Shown here: positions 27,832 to 37,429 of the stretch, piece by piece
Position numbering within the stretch: position 1 is the first letter of the stretch
Layout: every line of letters begins with the position of its first letter
Origin: Polynucleobacter sp. MWH-UH19D
GTDB lineage: Bacteria > Pseudomonadota > Gammaproteobacteria > Burkholderiales > Burkholderiaceae
Direction: 5' to 3'
NCBI RefSeq assembly: GCF_040409795.1
Contig: NZ_CP099571.1
Location: forward strand, 1,178,001-1,242,000
Length of the DNA stretch: 64,000 bases
Notes under the pieces: model-generated
What the model saw: only the letters and a program-made list of their open reading frames with translations
What the model was told of the DNA's origin: nothing
Databases searched by the model: none
Position numbers and translations under genes: made by a program

Positions 27832-30441
27832 TTAACTACTCAAAGCCTTGCTAACAACCTCTTTAACGTCCGGTGATAGGGACTGGCAGGCTGCAACCCG
27901 CTCTAGAGCAGATTTCATTTTGTCTTGATAAGGCTGGGCAAATAAACGCCAACGATCCAAAGCTCTGGCAAGACGGGAAGCAACTTGAGGGTTGATTGGG
28001 TCGAGCGTCAAAACACTCTCAGCCCAGAAATCATAGCCGCTGCCATCAGCTTGATGAAAGCTTGCAGGATTGTTTGCGCAGAAAACATGAATCACGCTGC
28101 GAGCACGATTGGGGTTATTCAATTTAAATGCAGGGTGCTCACGCAAGCGTTTTACATCATTCAGAGCTGGCTCAAGACTATCAACGGGTGGCCTGCTAGA
28201 TTGCAATGCAAACCACTTATCAATCACGAGGGCATCATCTGCAAAACGCTTGTAGAAATCCTCCAGGCATTCAGCGGCACCTTTGGCGCCATGCATAACC
28301 AACGCAGAAAGAGCGGCATAACGATCCGTCATATTGTCAGCAATCTGATATTGATTGCGTGCCATCGGCGCCCAAATGGTTGGATCTGCATCTAGCAACA
28401 TACTTAAAGCTAAATTTTTAAGTGCTCGCTTTCCAGCATTTACAGCATCTGATTTAAAGGGGCCTGGAGTTTGATTTTGCTGGTAGAGCGCAGCCCACTC
28501 TAATTGCAATTGCTTTGCTAGCTCTTTACGGAAAGATCTTCGCGCAGTAAATATTTTTTGCGGGTCAACACTTGCGCACTGCTCGTACAAATAGGATTCA
28601 GCAGGCAGTGTCAACGCCAATTCTTTAAAAGCTGGATCAAGTTTGGGGTCTAGCAAGATTTCACGATAAACGTTTATTAATGCAGGATCAGGCAAGCGAT
28701 TATTCAAAATCATTTGCATAGCCAGCTTTTGACCCGCTTCCCAGCGATTGAATGGATCGTCATCACTAGAGAACAGCGTCAATAAATCTTCTTCCGACTG
28801 CTCAAAGTCAATATGGATTGGAGCAGAAAAGTTTCGATTAATTGACAACACAGGACGATCATCAACCCGATCAAAGGTCCATGTTTGCGCTGGCTCTGTC
28901 AACTCTAGCAACTGCTCCACCTGATCATTAGCATCAGTAATAAGGCGTACTTTCAGTGGGATATGGAATGGCTTCTTTTCTACCTGACCGGGTGTGGGTG
29001 CACAGCTTTGGCTTAAGGTAAGGCGATATTGTTTATTAGTTGCATCGTATTGCTCTTTCACCTTCACGCGCGGTGTGCCTGCCTGGCTATACCAATTTTT
29101 AAACTGTGTTAAGTCCTTGCCATTGGCTTCGGCCATTGCCGCCAAGAAATCGTCACACGTTACCGCTTGACCATCATGGCGCTGAAAATACAGATCCATG
29201 CCTTTACGGAATCCCTCTCGACCCAGTAGGGTCTGATACATCCGCACCACTTCAGATCCTTTCTCGTAGACCGTCACGGTATAGAAGTTGTTGATTTCTT
29301 GATATTCATCTGGACGTATGGGGTGAGCCATTGGACCGGCATCTTCTGGAAACTGCAATTGACGCAATAAACGTACATCCTCAATGCGCTTAACTGCCCT
29401 ACCCGACTCGCTACCCATTTGGTCAGCTGAGAACTCTTGATCCCGAAATACGGTTAAACCTTCCTTTAGCGATAACTGAAACCAATCTTGGCAAGTGACG
29501 CGATTACCCGTCCAATTATGAAAATACTCATGGGCAACAACGCTTTCAATATTGGCAAAATCCGCATCGGTAGCAGTCTCTGGTTTAGCCAATACAAACT
29601 TGGTATTAAAGATATTTAATCCCTTGTTCTCCATGGCACCCATATTGAAGTCACCAACCGCCACGATCATGAAGCGCTCAAGATCAAGCTCCAAACCAAA
29701 ACGCTTCTCGTCCCAATGAATCGATGCAATTAAAGAATCCATTGCATGACGGGTCTTTTGTAAATCATGTGGCTCAACCCAAATTTGCAGTAATTTTTTT
29801 GCACCACTGCTAGTGGTAATTGTCTCTTCAATACATTCCAGTTTGCCGGCAACTAATGCAAATAGATAAGATGGTTTTGGAAATGGATCTTCCCAAGTTG
29901 CGCTATGCCAACCATTGGGTAATTTTTCTTGCTTCAACAAATTACCATTTGATAGCAATACAGGGTACCGCGCTTCAATAGCCCGCAAGGTCACCCGATA
30001 ACGCGCCATCACATCGGGGCGATCTAAAAAATAGGTGATTTTTCTAAAGCCCTCTGCTTCACATTGGGTAAAGAAGTTGCCATTGGAAACATACAAGCCC
30101 ATCAGACTGGTATTTTTCTCTGGAACGCACACCGAAATTATTTCAACAATAAATTTCTCTTTGCCTTCTTTTGGCAAGGAGTGAATTGTCAAAGTCTCTG
30201 GAGTCAACTCAAAATGTCGATGAGCCTCACCATTTATCCGCAAACTGACAAACTCCAGCTCTTGACCTAGCAACACCAATGGCGCGCCTAACTCAAAACC
30301 TTTGCCTGGTAAAACTTCAATTTTGCTTTTGACAATCGTACGCGCTGGATCGAGCGCTATGTCTAATTCAACCTGATCAAAGGTGTAAACGGGAGGACGA
30401 TATTCGAGCCGCCGAAAGCTCTGTACTAAATCAGTTTTCAT
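27832..30441 (-). CDS. pepN: Aminopeptidase N (M1 family)
   Basis: Zinc aminopeptidase of 869 aa, the normal length for bacterial PepN, acting in cytoplasmic peptide turnover. The substrate loop GAMENKGLNIFN is followed by the zinc site HEYFHNWTGNRV with the downstream Glu in LKEGLTVFRDQEF. The long alpha-helical C-terminal domain (from about 540) is complete. An ATG start has no competing upstream codon that improves it. It is on the same strand as the GDT1 gene upstream and fbp downstream. Confidence 0.96.
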   Translation of the reverse strand: MKTDLVQSFRRLEYRPPVYTFDQVELDIALDPARTIVKSKIEVLPGKGFELGAPLVLLGQELEFVSLRINGEAHRHFELTPETLTIHSLPKEGKEKFIVEIISVCVPEKNTSLMGLYVSNGNFFTQCEAEGFRKITYFLDRPDVMARYRVTLRAIEARYPVLLSNGNLLKQEKLPNGWHSATWEDPFPKPSYLFALVAGKLECIEETITTSSGAKKLLQIWVEPHDLQKTRHAMDSLIASIHWDEKRFGLELDLERFMIVAVGDFNMGAMENKGLNIFNTKFVLAKPETATDADFANIESVVAHEYFHNWTGNRVTCQDWFQLSLKEGLTVFRDQEFSADQMGSESGRAVKRIEDVRLLRQLQFPEDAGPMAHPIRPDEYQEINNFYTVTVYEKGSEVVRMYQTLLGREGFRKGMDLYFQRHDGQAVTCDDFLAAMAEANGKDLTQFKNWYSQAGTPRVKVKEQYDATNKQYRLTLSQSCAPTPGQVEKKPFHIPLKVRLITDANDQVEQLLELTEPAQTWTFDRVDDRPVLSINRNFSAPIHIDFEQSEEDLLTLFSSDDDPFNRWEAGQKLAMQMILNNRLPDPALINVYREILLDPKLDPAFKELALTLPAESYLYEQCASVDPQKIFTARRSFRKELAKQLQLEWAALYQQNQTPGPFKSDAVNAGKRALKNLALSMLLDADPTIWAPMARNQYQIADNMTDRYAALSALVMHGAKGAAECLEDFYKRFADDALVIDKWFALQSSRPPVDSLEPALNDVKRLREHPAFKLNNPNRARSVIHVFCANNPASFHQADGSGYDFWAESVLTLDPINPQVASRLARALDRWRLFAQPYQDKMKSALERVAACQSLSPDVKEVVSKALSS

Positions 30442-30488
30442 GGTCTCATTTTAAGTCCTGGGCTGATCTATTGCAGAAGCCCAGCTCT

Positions 30489-31064
30489 TTAATTCCAAAC
30501 CAAAGTCGCCACACCAATGGCAATAAAGGTCAGAGCGGCTACACCATGCACCCACTTAATTGGCATCCGCTTGGTAAATTTTTGACCAAGCCAAACGGCT
30601 GGAGCGTTAGCCAGCATCATTCCAAGCGTAGTGCCGATTGTGACTGCAACAACATCGTCATATTTAGCCCCTAAGGCTATTGTGGCAATTTGTGTTTTAT
30701 CACCCATCTCGGCCAAAAAGAACAGAGCTACAGTGAGCACAAAAACCTGAAAGGTTCGATCAACCACTTTTGAATCTGTTGCGTCATCAATATGGTCGGG
30801 CACCAATAACCATAAACCGATACCCAAGAAGCTCAATCCTAAAATCCATCTCATAACATCGGGCGAAACCAATGTCATGAGCCAATGACCCAGTAATGCA
30901 GCGCAGGCGTGATTTGCAATCGTAGCTATAAAAATGCCAGCAATAATCGCCATAGCTTGTTTTGGATAGCGGGCTGCCAACATTAAAGAAAGAAGTTGTG
31001 TTTTATCACCCATCTCAGCTAACGCAACAACGCCAGCCGAGAGGGTTACAGTAGAGAGATCCAT
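30489..31064 (-). CDS. GDT1/TMEM165 (UPF0016) cation exporter
   Basis: Membrane protein of 191 aa with six helices in two homologous halves. Each half carries the family signature, LAEMGDKTQLLSLML near residue 15 and LAEMGDKTQIATIAL near 119. Characterised bacterial members export Mn2+, eukaryotic ones Mn2+/Ca2+. A short soluble linker (about 95-110) separates the halves. It lies 107 nt downstream of ald on the same strand; I looked for a manganese (yybP-ykoY) riboswitch in that gap and could not support one. Confidence 0.9.
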   Translation of the reverse strand: MDLSTVTLSAGVVALAEMGDKTQLLSLMLAARYPKQAMAIIAGIFIATIANHACAALLGHWLMTLVSPDVMRWILGLSFLGIGLWLLVPDHIDDATDSKVVDRTFQVFVLTVALFFLAEMGDKTQIATIALGAKYDDVVAVTIGTTLGMMLANAPAVWLGQKFTKRMPIKWVHGVAALTFIAIGVATLVWN

Positions 31065-31171
31065 AGACTTAATCGATTGGCTTCATCAGAATCCAAACAG
31101 TTTAAATCTCCTTCATGACTAGGTTGAGATTTCACTCCCAAGCTGATGTCATTTAGTCATAAATTAATCCC

Positions 31172-32287
31172 CTAGGCGAACAACTCCTCAGCCAATGCAA
31201 AATCCAATCCCTGCGCCTGAGCTACGGGCCTTGAAGTTAACACTCCCTTGTGCACACTTAAGCCATTACGCAGATGATGGTCGATTGAAAGCGCATTCAT
31301 GACACCGTGATTAGCCAAAGCTTCTACATAAGGATAGGTAGCATTGGTTAAAGCAAAGGTAGATGTTCTGGCAACTGCGCCTGGCATATTCGCAACACAG
31401 TAATGCAAAACCCCATCCACTATAAATGTCGGGTCTGCATGTGTTGTTGGCCTTGAGGTTTCAAAACAGCCGCCTTGGTCAATAGCAACATCCACAATCA
31501 CAGAGCCCGCCTTCATCTTTTTGACCATTTCCCGAGTTACTAGCTTTGGTGCAGCGCCGCCCGGAAGCAATACTGCCCCGATCACCACATCAGCTTCACT
31601 GACTTCCTGCTCAATCAGCAAACTGTCTGAATAGAAAGTGCGAACGCGATTGCCATAAAACTGATCAATTTGTCGCAATCGATCAATGTCACGATCAAAG
31701 ATGCACACCTCAGCCCCCATACCAACGGCAATTTGCAATGCATTACGCCCTACTACCCCAGAACCAAGAATCACAACCTTCGCAGGTGATACGCCAGGAA
31801 CGCCTGCCATTAAAACTCCTAATCCTCCATGAGTCTTTTCTAGATGAGTAGCTGCCGCCTGAATAGACATGCGCCCCGCCACTTCACTCATTGGAGCCAA
31901 CAAAGGTAAAGCCCCATTGAACGCCGTGACAGTTTCGTATGCGATACAACTCGCGCCAGACTGAATAAGGGCTTGAGTTTGAATCGGATCTGGCGCCAAG
32001 TGAAGATAGGTAAATAGTATCTGATCTTCACGTAACATCGCACACTCTTGCGGCTGAGGCTCTTTGACTTTAACAATCATTTCAGCTTTCTTAAATACCT
32101 CAGCAGCACTGTTAATCAGCGTGGCACCAGCGATGCGATATGACTCATCACTTAGCCCTATTTGCTCGCCAGCACCTCGCTGAATTAACACAGAATGTCC
32201 CTGCTTACACAGCCCACTCACATTTCCTGGCGTTAAGCCAACCCTAAACTCATTATTTTTTACTTCCTGTGGAACACCAATAATCAT
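31172..32287 (-). CDS. ald: Alanine dehydrogenase
   Basis: NAD-dependent enzyme of 371 aa that reversibly deaminates L-alanine to pyruvate and ammonia. The N-terminal MIIGVPQEVKNNEFRVGLTP, catalytic Lys in KVKEPQP, His in YLHLAPD, and the NAD-binding VVILGSGVVGRNALQIA are present. It starts 9 nt after the permease gene with AGGAGA ahead of the ATG, so the pair forms an uptake and catabolism operon, most simply for alanine. Regulation (often by Lrp/AsnC proteins) is not visible here. Confidence 0.96.
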   Translation of the reverse strand: MIIGVPQEVKNNEFRVGLTPGNVSGLCKQGHSVLIQRGAGEQIGLSDESYRIAGATLINSAAEVFKKAEMIVKVKEPQPQECAMLREDQILFTYLHLAPDPIQTQALIQSGASCIAYETVTAFNGALPLLAPMSEVAGRMSIQAAATHLEKTHGGLGVLMAGVPGVSPAKVVILGSGVVGRNALQIAVGMGAEVCIFDRDIDRLRQIDQFYGNRVRTFYSDSLLIEQEVSEADVVIGAVLLPGGAAPKLVTREMVKKMKAGSVIVDVAIDQGGCFETSRPTTHADPTFIVDGVLHYCVANMPGAVARTSTFALTNATYPYVEALANHGVMNALSIDHHLRNGLSVHKGVLTSRPVAQAQGLDFALAEELFA

Positions 32288-32296
32288 TTTTATCTC

Positions 32297-33682
32297 CTAT
32301 GAATTAAATAGACGTTGCGCTTTTGTTTTGCGATGTAACCCTACGATGTAGAACATTGCGAGATACACGCCCAGCAGACACGGGCCCAATATCAGTGCAA
32401 CCCGCGCATCCTCATGAAAGCCCATCAGCACTACAACTAAACAAATAAATGCCAAAGCAAACCACGAGGAATAAGGCCACCAAGGAGCGCGATAACCAAG
32501 CTCAGCTATCTGAGCTTTTGTTAAAGAGCGTCGAAATTTCATTTGAGTAAATAGGATGGCAATCCATACCATTAGCCCAACAAAGGTAACGGCAGCCATG
32601 ATGTACTGAAATGCTTTATCTGGAACAAAGTAGTTGAGCACCACCCCAGACATACAAACCCCCACTGTGGCCATGACTGCACGATGAGGAACTCCATATT
32701 TAGAAAGTTTTGCAAAAGATGCAGGGGCATAGCCATTAGCTGATAGAGCGTAAAGCAATCTGCCGCCACTAAAAATTCCTGCATTACAAGATGAGAGTGC
32801 TGCAGTAATGACGACAAAGTTGATTAACCCAGCCGCTTCACGTAAGCCAATTCGCTCGAACATCACCACGAAAGGACTGCCCTGCTGACCCACTTCATTC
32901 CATGGGAAGATCGCTAAGATAACGAGAATCGCACCCATATAGAAAATAAGAATTCGCCATGCCAAGGAATCAATTGCCATGGGAATGGTTTTTTTAGGGT
33001 TTTCCGCCTCGCCAGCAGACAGGCCAATCATCTCAATACCAACATATGCAAATAGAACCATCTGCAATGAAAGCAACATTCCCTCAAAGCCATTTGGGAA
33101 AAATCCGCCATGCTGCCAAAGATTGCTTAAGCCAATAGGCTGCCAGTTATTTGTAAAGCCAAAGAGAATGACTGAACCGCCCAAGGCAATCATGGCAACA
33201 ATCGCAACAACCTTAATCAGAGCAAACCAAAACTCAAACTCGCCAAACACTTTTACAGCGATCAGATTGATTAAACCCATTAGCACAATCGAGGATAAAG
33301 CCCATATCCACTGCGGCACTTCTGGGAACCAAATTCCCATGTATATGCCAACAGCCGTCACTTCGGCAATGCCCACTACTATCCAGTAGGTCCAGTACCC
33401 CCAACCCACCATATAACCTGCTAGGGGTCCAACATAAGTATTGGCATAAGCAGCAAAAGACCCTGCTACCGGTTCATGCACAGCCATTTCACCCAAGGTG
33501 CGTAAGACGATGAAGGCGACGATTCCTGCGAGCAGATATCCCAACAGAATAGATGGACCTGCGATTTGAATAGCACTAGCGGATCCTAAAAATAAACCAA
33601 CACCAATCGTTGATCCTAAAGCCATCAAACGAATGTGTCGTACTTTGAGATGGCGTTTTAAGCCAGTTTGTTCAGTCTGCAA
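32297..33682 (-). CDS. Amino-acid permease, AAT/ProY-CycA type
   Basis: APC-superfamily permease of 461 aa with 12 membrane helices. The first helix carries the marks IRLMALGSTIGVGLFLGSA and the second LLAGIVAFIVLRTLGEM. Translation most likely begins at a TTG at 33682, because a strong AAGGAGGT sits 5 nt ahead of it; the longer frame from 33721 would place this ribosome site inside the gene. Closest in character to proline- or D-Ala/Gly/D-Ser-type permeases. The adjacent alanine dehydrogenase suggests that alanine is a substrate. Confidence 0.88.
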   Translation of the reverse strand: MQTEQTGLKRHLKVRHIRLMALGSTIGVGLFLGSASAIQIAGPSILLGYLLAGIVAFIVLRTLGEMAVHEPVAGSFAAYANTYVGPLAGYMVGWGYWTYWIVVGIAEVTAVGIYMGIWFPEVPQWIWALSSIVLMGLINLIAVKVFGEFEFWFALIKVVAIVAMIALGGSVILFGFTNNWQPIGLSNLWQHGGFFPNGFEGMLLSLQMVLFAYVGIEMIGLSAGEAENPKKTIPMAIDSLAWRILIFYMGAILVILAIFPWNEVGQQGSPFVVMFERIGLREAAGLINFVVITAALSSCNAGIFSGGRLLYALSANGYAPASFAKLSKYGVPHRAVMATVGVCMSGVVLNYFVPDKAFQYIMAAVTFVGLMVWIAILFTQMKFRRSLTKAQIAELGYRAPWWPYSSWFALAFICLVVVLMGFHEDARVALILGPCLLGVYLAMFYIVGLHRKTKAQRLFNS

Positions 33683-33943
33683 AAGAGACCTCCTTTCGAT
33701 TTTCTGTTGGCGGTTTACCAACGAGGCAAAGTCTAGGGAGGAGTTTTGGTATTCACTAGAGGGGAAAAGTTCCTAAAGTGATTTAAAGACTAAATATGAA
33801 GTTGGAAATAAAAAATTGTCTTTAAAAACAATTGCGCTCTATCAAGAATTAATTTTTACCTGCAAAAGAATCAGTAATTTCCTACAGGGAATCCCCTTAG
33901 GAATTTCTGCCGAATTGACGCAGATATATCAAAAAAGGTGAAA

Positions 33944-34693
33944 CTATTCTTGGCCAATTAAGTTGAGAATCTCAGCAGCTGCAGCAATACCGCAAGCCGC
34001 AGTCACCATGACAGTTGAACCATAGCCAGAGCAAGCCAGCCCACCAGTTGAGGCACCAGCTCTTGGCTCATGTGAATAAATTGCTCGAATACCGATCTTA
34101 TGCTTTAGATTTCTAGAGAAGCCATGGTCCTGCCTGAGCCCTTGCCGAACTTTAGCTAATAATGCATCTTGTTCGGTGCGAGATAGATCATCGCAACGAA
34201 CTGCTGTAGGTTGCGTCTTGCCACCTGCGGCACCACACATCACTAAAGCGCGGTTATGCGTTTTAGCCCAAACTGATAATGCAATTTTTGTTTGTACTGA
34301 GTCGGTAGCGTCTAATACATAAGCATCGACTGGAATGATGCGACCTAAATTATCTGGCTCTAAAAATTCATCACAAACAGTTAAACGAATCTGCGGATTG
34401 ATCTGCAAAATGCGCTCAGCCATTGCTTGCACTTTTGCTTTGCCATACTGCCCCTCGATGGCATGTAATTGGCGATTCGTATTACTCTCCGCAATATGAT
34501 CTAAATCCACCAGAACAAGGTGGCCAATTCCAGTGCGGGCAAGTGACTCTGCCGCCCACGAGCCAACCCCACCTAGACCAGCCACTACAACAGTGGCGTT
34601 CAGAAATTTATGGCGCAGCTCCGATCCATAGAGTCTAGAGACCCCTCCAAATCGACGATCTTCGATGCTGTTTTCTTGCTTGTTTTCTGCCAT
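33944..34693 (-). CDS. tcdA: tRNA threonylcarbamoyladenosine dehydratase
   Basis: E1-like ATP-dependent enzyme of 249 aa that cyclises t6A37 to ct6A in ANN-decoding tRNAs. The nucleotide-binding glycine motif VVAGLGGVGSWAAESLARTG, the LVDLDHIAESNTNRQ segment and the VMCGAAGGKTQPT stretch match TcdA/CsdL. The ATG at 34693 has AGAGG just upstream; a longer frame would overlap the divergent pdxH gene. The end-to-start distance to pdxH is 20 nt, so the promoters overlap or are shared. Confidence 0.92.
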   Translation of the reverse strand: MAENKQENSIEDRRFGGVSRLYGSELRHKFLNATVVVAGLGGVGSWAAESLARTGIGHLVLVDLDHIAESNTNRQLHAIEGQYGKAKVQAMAERILQINPQIRLTVCDEFLEPDNLGRIIPVDAYVLDATDSVQTKIALSVWAKTHNRALVMCGAAGGKTQPTAVRCDDLSRTEQDALLAKVRQGLRQDHGFSRNLKHKIGIRAIYSHEPRAGASTGGLACSGYGSTVMVTAACGIAAAAEILNLIGQE

Positions 34694-34713
34694 AGCCTCT
34701 TTATACTGAATAA

Positions 34714-35349
34714 ATGAACTCCATTGCCCAACTTCGCAAAAACTATACCCTTGGTCAGCTTTCGGAAACCGAAGTTCCACATCAGCCACTACCCCTCTTT
34801 CAGTTGTGGTTTGATCAAGCAATTAAAGCAGAGTGTCCTGAACCGAATTCAATGACGCTGGCCACTGCTGACGAAACAGGAAATCCATCAGCCCGTATTG
34901 TCTTACTTAAAGGCGCTGACGAAAATGGCTTTACGTTTTTTACCAACTATGAGAGCCAAAAAGGCAAGGAATTAGCCATTCGCCCGCAAGCAGCGCTTTT
35001 ATTTCACTGGCATGAACTTGAGCGTCAAGTACGTATTAAAGGGATCGTTGAAAAAGTTGACGCTACTGAAAGCGATCAATACTTTCATTCACGCCCTCCA
35101 GCTTCTCGAATTGGCGCCTGGGCTTCACCTCAAAGCGCAGCTATTCCTAATCGAGAATTTCTAGAAGAAGCAGAAAAAAAGTTTAAAGCTGAATTTGGTG
35201 ATAACCCACCACGCCCAAAGCACTGGGGCGGATATCGCCTGCGCCCAACAGAAATCGAGTTTTGGCAAGGACGCCCTTCTCGTCTGCACGATCGCATCCA
35301 CTACCAACTCAAAGATAATCACTGGGAAATCAGTCGACTTGCTCCCTAA
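34714..35349 (+). CDS. pdxH: Pyridoxamine 5'-phosphate oxidase
   Basis: FMN enzyme of 211 aa making pyridoxal 5'-phosphate from pyridoxine or pyridoxamine phosphate. Family segments are visible: N-terminal [30 protein letters not shown], the FMN-contacting [11 protein letters not shown], and the C-terminal [18 protein letters not shown]. Length is normal. It is divergent from tcdA and convergent with msrA, and appears monocistronic. Confidence 0.96.
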   Translation: MNSIAQLRKNYTLGQLSETEVPHQPLPLFQLWFDQAIKAECPEPNSMTLATADETGNPSARIVLLKGADENGFTFFTNYESQKGKELAIRPQAALLFHWHELERQVRIKGIVEKVDATESDQYFHSRPPASRIGAWASPQSAAIPNREFLEEAEKKFKAEFGDNPPRPKHWGGYRLRPTEIEFWQGRPSRLHDRIHYQLKDNHWEISRLAP

Positions 35350-35375
35350 GCTTTACTGGGCCGGATCAATAAGAC

Positions 35376-35948
35376 TTACTGATATTTCGGGGCAATCAAG
35401 GAATTAAATTTAGCTCTAAATTTTTCTAACTTTGGCGCCACTACAAATGCGCAATATCCTTGGTTGGGGTGCTGCTGAAAATAGTTCTGGTGATAGTCTT
35501 CGGCTGGATAGATGATTGGCGCAACATCTATTTGCGTAACAACCGAATCACGATAGGTTTTCGAATCCTCAAGTTCGCGAACCACCTCATGAGCGATTTT
35601 GACTTGTTCAGCACTATGGGCAAAAATCACTGAACGATATTGCGTACCATGATCATTGCCTTGATAGTTCAAAGTCGTAGGATCGTGAATCACAAAGAAA
35701 ACCTCTAAAAGATCTCGAAAGGAGATTATCTGAGGGTCAAACTCGATATCTACGATTTCTGCATGCCCGGTATTGCCAGAGCACACCGCCTCATAAGAGG
35801 GATTTGCAATCGCACCACCAGCATAACCAGAAACAACTGTTTTTACCCCTTCGATCTGCTGATAAACGGCCTCTAAACACCAAAAACAACCGCCGCCTAA
35901 GGTTGCCCGCTCGAGCTTGGAAAGGTTTTTATCAAAGATTTCATCCAT
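35376..35948 (-). CDS. msrA: Peptide methionine-S-sulfoxide reductase MsrA
   Basis: Repair enzyme of 190 aa reducing the S-epimer of methionine sulfoxide. The catalytic Cys lies in GGGCFWCLEAVYQ near residue 20, and substrate-binding DPTTLNYQGNDHGTQYRS follows. Members often have recycling Cys residues near the C-terminus; here the tail ends after NQGYCAFVVAPK, giving one such Cys. No msrB partner is adjacent. Confidence 0.94.
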   Translation of the reverse strand: MDEIFDKNLSKLERATLGGGCFWCLEAVYQQIEGVKTVVSGYAGGAIANPSYEAVCSGNTGHAEIVDIEFDPQIISFRDLLEVFFVIHDPTTLNYQGNDHGTQYRSVIFAHSAEQVKIAHEVVRELEDSKTYRDSVVTQIDVAPIIYPAEDYHQNYFQQHPNQGYCAFVVAPKLEKFRAKFNSLIAPKYQ

Positions 35949-36009
35949 GGCTTTATCCTAATACCTTATTGGAATTCCTGCTAAACATTGATCCATTGAC
36001 TAATACACC

Positions 36010-37407
36010 ATGAATCGCTTCACCATTCAGCTTGAAGAAATTAAAGCAGCCTATGCGGCTGAACCCAATCCCACTCTCGAAGTTCGACTCGAGCGCATCG
36101 GGCGTATCGAAAAAATGATCAAGGCCAATGAAGAGAAAATATGCAAAGCCCTGACAGCAGATTTTGGCGTGCGTAACCCATCTGAAACTCGGCTTGCGGA
36201 GTTTGGAATGGTGTCTCAGGCCTGTAGGTTCGTACGCAAGAACCTAAAGGATTGGATGAGACCAGTTCAAATGGAAACGCCATCCTATTTATCTTCCTCT
36301 GAGGCATGGATTGAAAACCAATCCATTGGGGTGGTTGGCATCATTAGCGCATGGAACTACCCCATACAGTTAGCACTCCTTCCGGCAATCTCCGCACTTG
36401 CAGCAGGTAATCGTGTTTGGCTAAAACCTTCAGAACGCAGTTCACGCACCTCGGGATTTTTAGCCAGCCTTATTCAAGAATACTTTCACCCAACTGAGTT
36501 TTCTGTCAGCACTGGTGGCGTTGAGGTAGCCGAACAATTTGCCGCCCTCCCTTTTGCGCATCTTCTCTTTACAGGCTCCGAAGCGACTGGTAAAAAAGTG
36601 ATGCGCGCCGCCTCCGAAAATCTGACACCCGTGACTCTGGAGCTAGGTGGCAAAACTCCAGCAATCATTGATTCCACCGCTAACCTCAAAGAGGCAGCCC
36701 AAGCAATTGCATATGGGAAATTACTCAACAATGGTCAAACCTGCATTGCGCCAGACTATGTGCTTCTGGAGGCCAATCAACAAGACGCATTCATCAAAGA
36801 ATTACAAATAGCTGCGCAAGCACAATTTGGCAATCCTGATGAACTAACAGGTCCCATTGATGAGCGGCAGTTGCAATATTGGCAAAATTTACTGAGCGAT
36901 GCCATCAACCGTGGCGCCAATCCTATTCCATTGCTTCAAAAATCAGGTGAAGATCAACAGCGGTTTGAGCCAGTTGCGCTGATCAATACTCCTGCAGAGG
37001 CGCGAGTGCTGCATGAAGAAATCTTTGGTCCAGTGTTACCGATTGTTGCAGTCGAAAATTCAGCTGCAGCAATTGCTTATGTCAACCAAAAACCAAATCC
37101 CTTAGCCCTTTATTGGTTTGGCAAAAACAAAAAGCATTTACAAGAAGTTTTAGAAGAGACCCGCTCTGGCGGCGTAACGGTTAATGATGTTTTCCTGCAT
37201 GCTACCGTGGAGACTTTGCCATTTGGTGGAGTTGGTGCAAGCGGTATGGGCAGATATCATGGCAAGGCAGGGTTCGATAGCTTCAGTCACAAAAAATCCA
37301 TCCTAGATGTTCGCGGCTTTTTGGGCACAAACCTTTTAAAAGGTACCAAACCTGCTCGTCCACCCTATGGAAAAAATACAGAGCGGTTGTTGCGACGACT
37401 AAAGTAA
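36010..37407 (+). CDS. Aldehyde dehydrogenase, coniferyl-aldehyde (CalB) type
   Basis: NAD(P)-dependent aldehyde dehydrogenase of 465 aa. The catalytic Glu is in TLELGGKTPAII and Cys in NNGQTCIAPDYVLL; NAD-binding loop FTGSEATGKKVM is intact. The short length and hydrophobic C-terminal extension are like class 3 and coniferyl aldehyde dehydrogenases rather than the 480-500 aa classical enzymes. The natural substrate cannot be set from sequence; fatty or aromatic aldehydes are plausible. It appears to be a single gene flanked by msrA and a LysE-family exporter, both on the other strand. Confidence 0.88.
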   Translation: MNRFTIQLEEIKAAYAAEPNPTLEVRLERIGRIEKMIKANEEKICKALTADFGVRNPSETRLAEFGMVSQACRFVRKNLKDWMRPVQMETPSYLSSSEAWIENQSIGVVGIISAWNYPIQLALLPAISALAAGNRVWLKPSERSSRTSGFLASLIQEYFHPTEFSVSTGGVEVAEQFAALPFAHLLFTGSEATGKKVMRAASENLTPVTLELGGKTPAIIDSTANLKEAAQAIAYGKLLNNGQTCIAPDYVLLEANQQDAFIKELQIAAQAQFGNPDELTGPIDERQLQYWQNLLSDAINRGANPIPLLQKSGEDQQRFEPVALINTPAEARVLHEEIFGPVLPIVAVENSAAAIAYVNQKPNPLALYWFGKNKKHLQEVLEETRSGGVTVNDVFLHATVETLPFGGVGASGMGRYHGKAGFDSFSHKKSILDVRGFLGTNLLKGTKPARPPYGKNTERLLRRLK

Positions 37408-37429
37408 GTTACCAAGCGATTTGTCAGAC

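Noticed and set aside
27985-28395. 136-codon open frame on the plus strand inside pepN
   Set aside because: Antisense shadow of a conserved gene with no ribosome site or protein pattern.
31065-31171. Possible manganese (yybP-ykoY) riboswitch before the GDT1 gene
   Set aside because: There is a GGGAGTG and an AAATCTC/GAGATTT inverted repeat, but the conserved blocks of the aptamer do not appear in order and spacing is short.
32979-33389. 136-codon plus-strand frame inside the permease gene
   Set aside because: Reverse-strand shadow of hydrophobic codons; no supporting signals.
33879-33903. Hairpin TTCCTA...TAGGAA after tcdA
   Set aside because: Two internal mismatches and no T tract; not strong enough to call a terminator.
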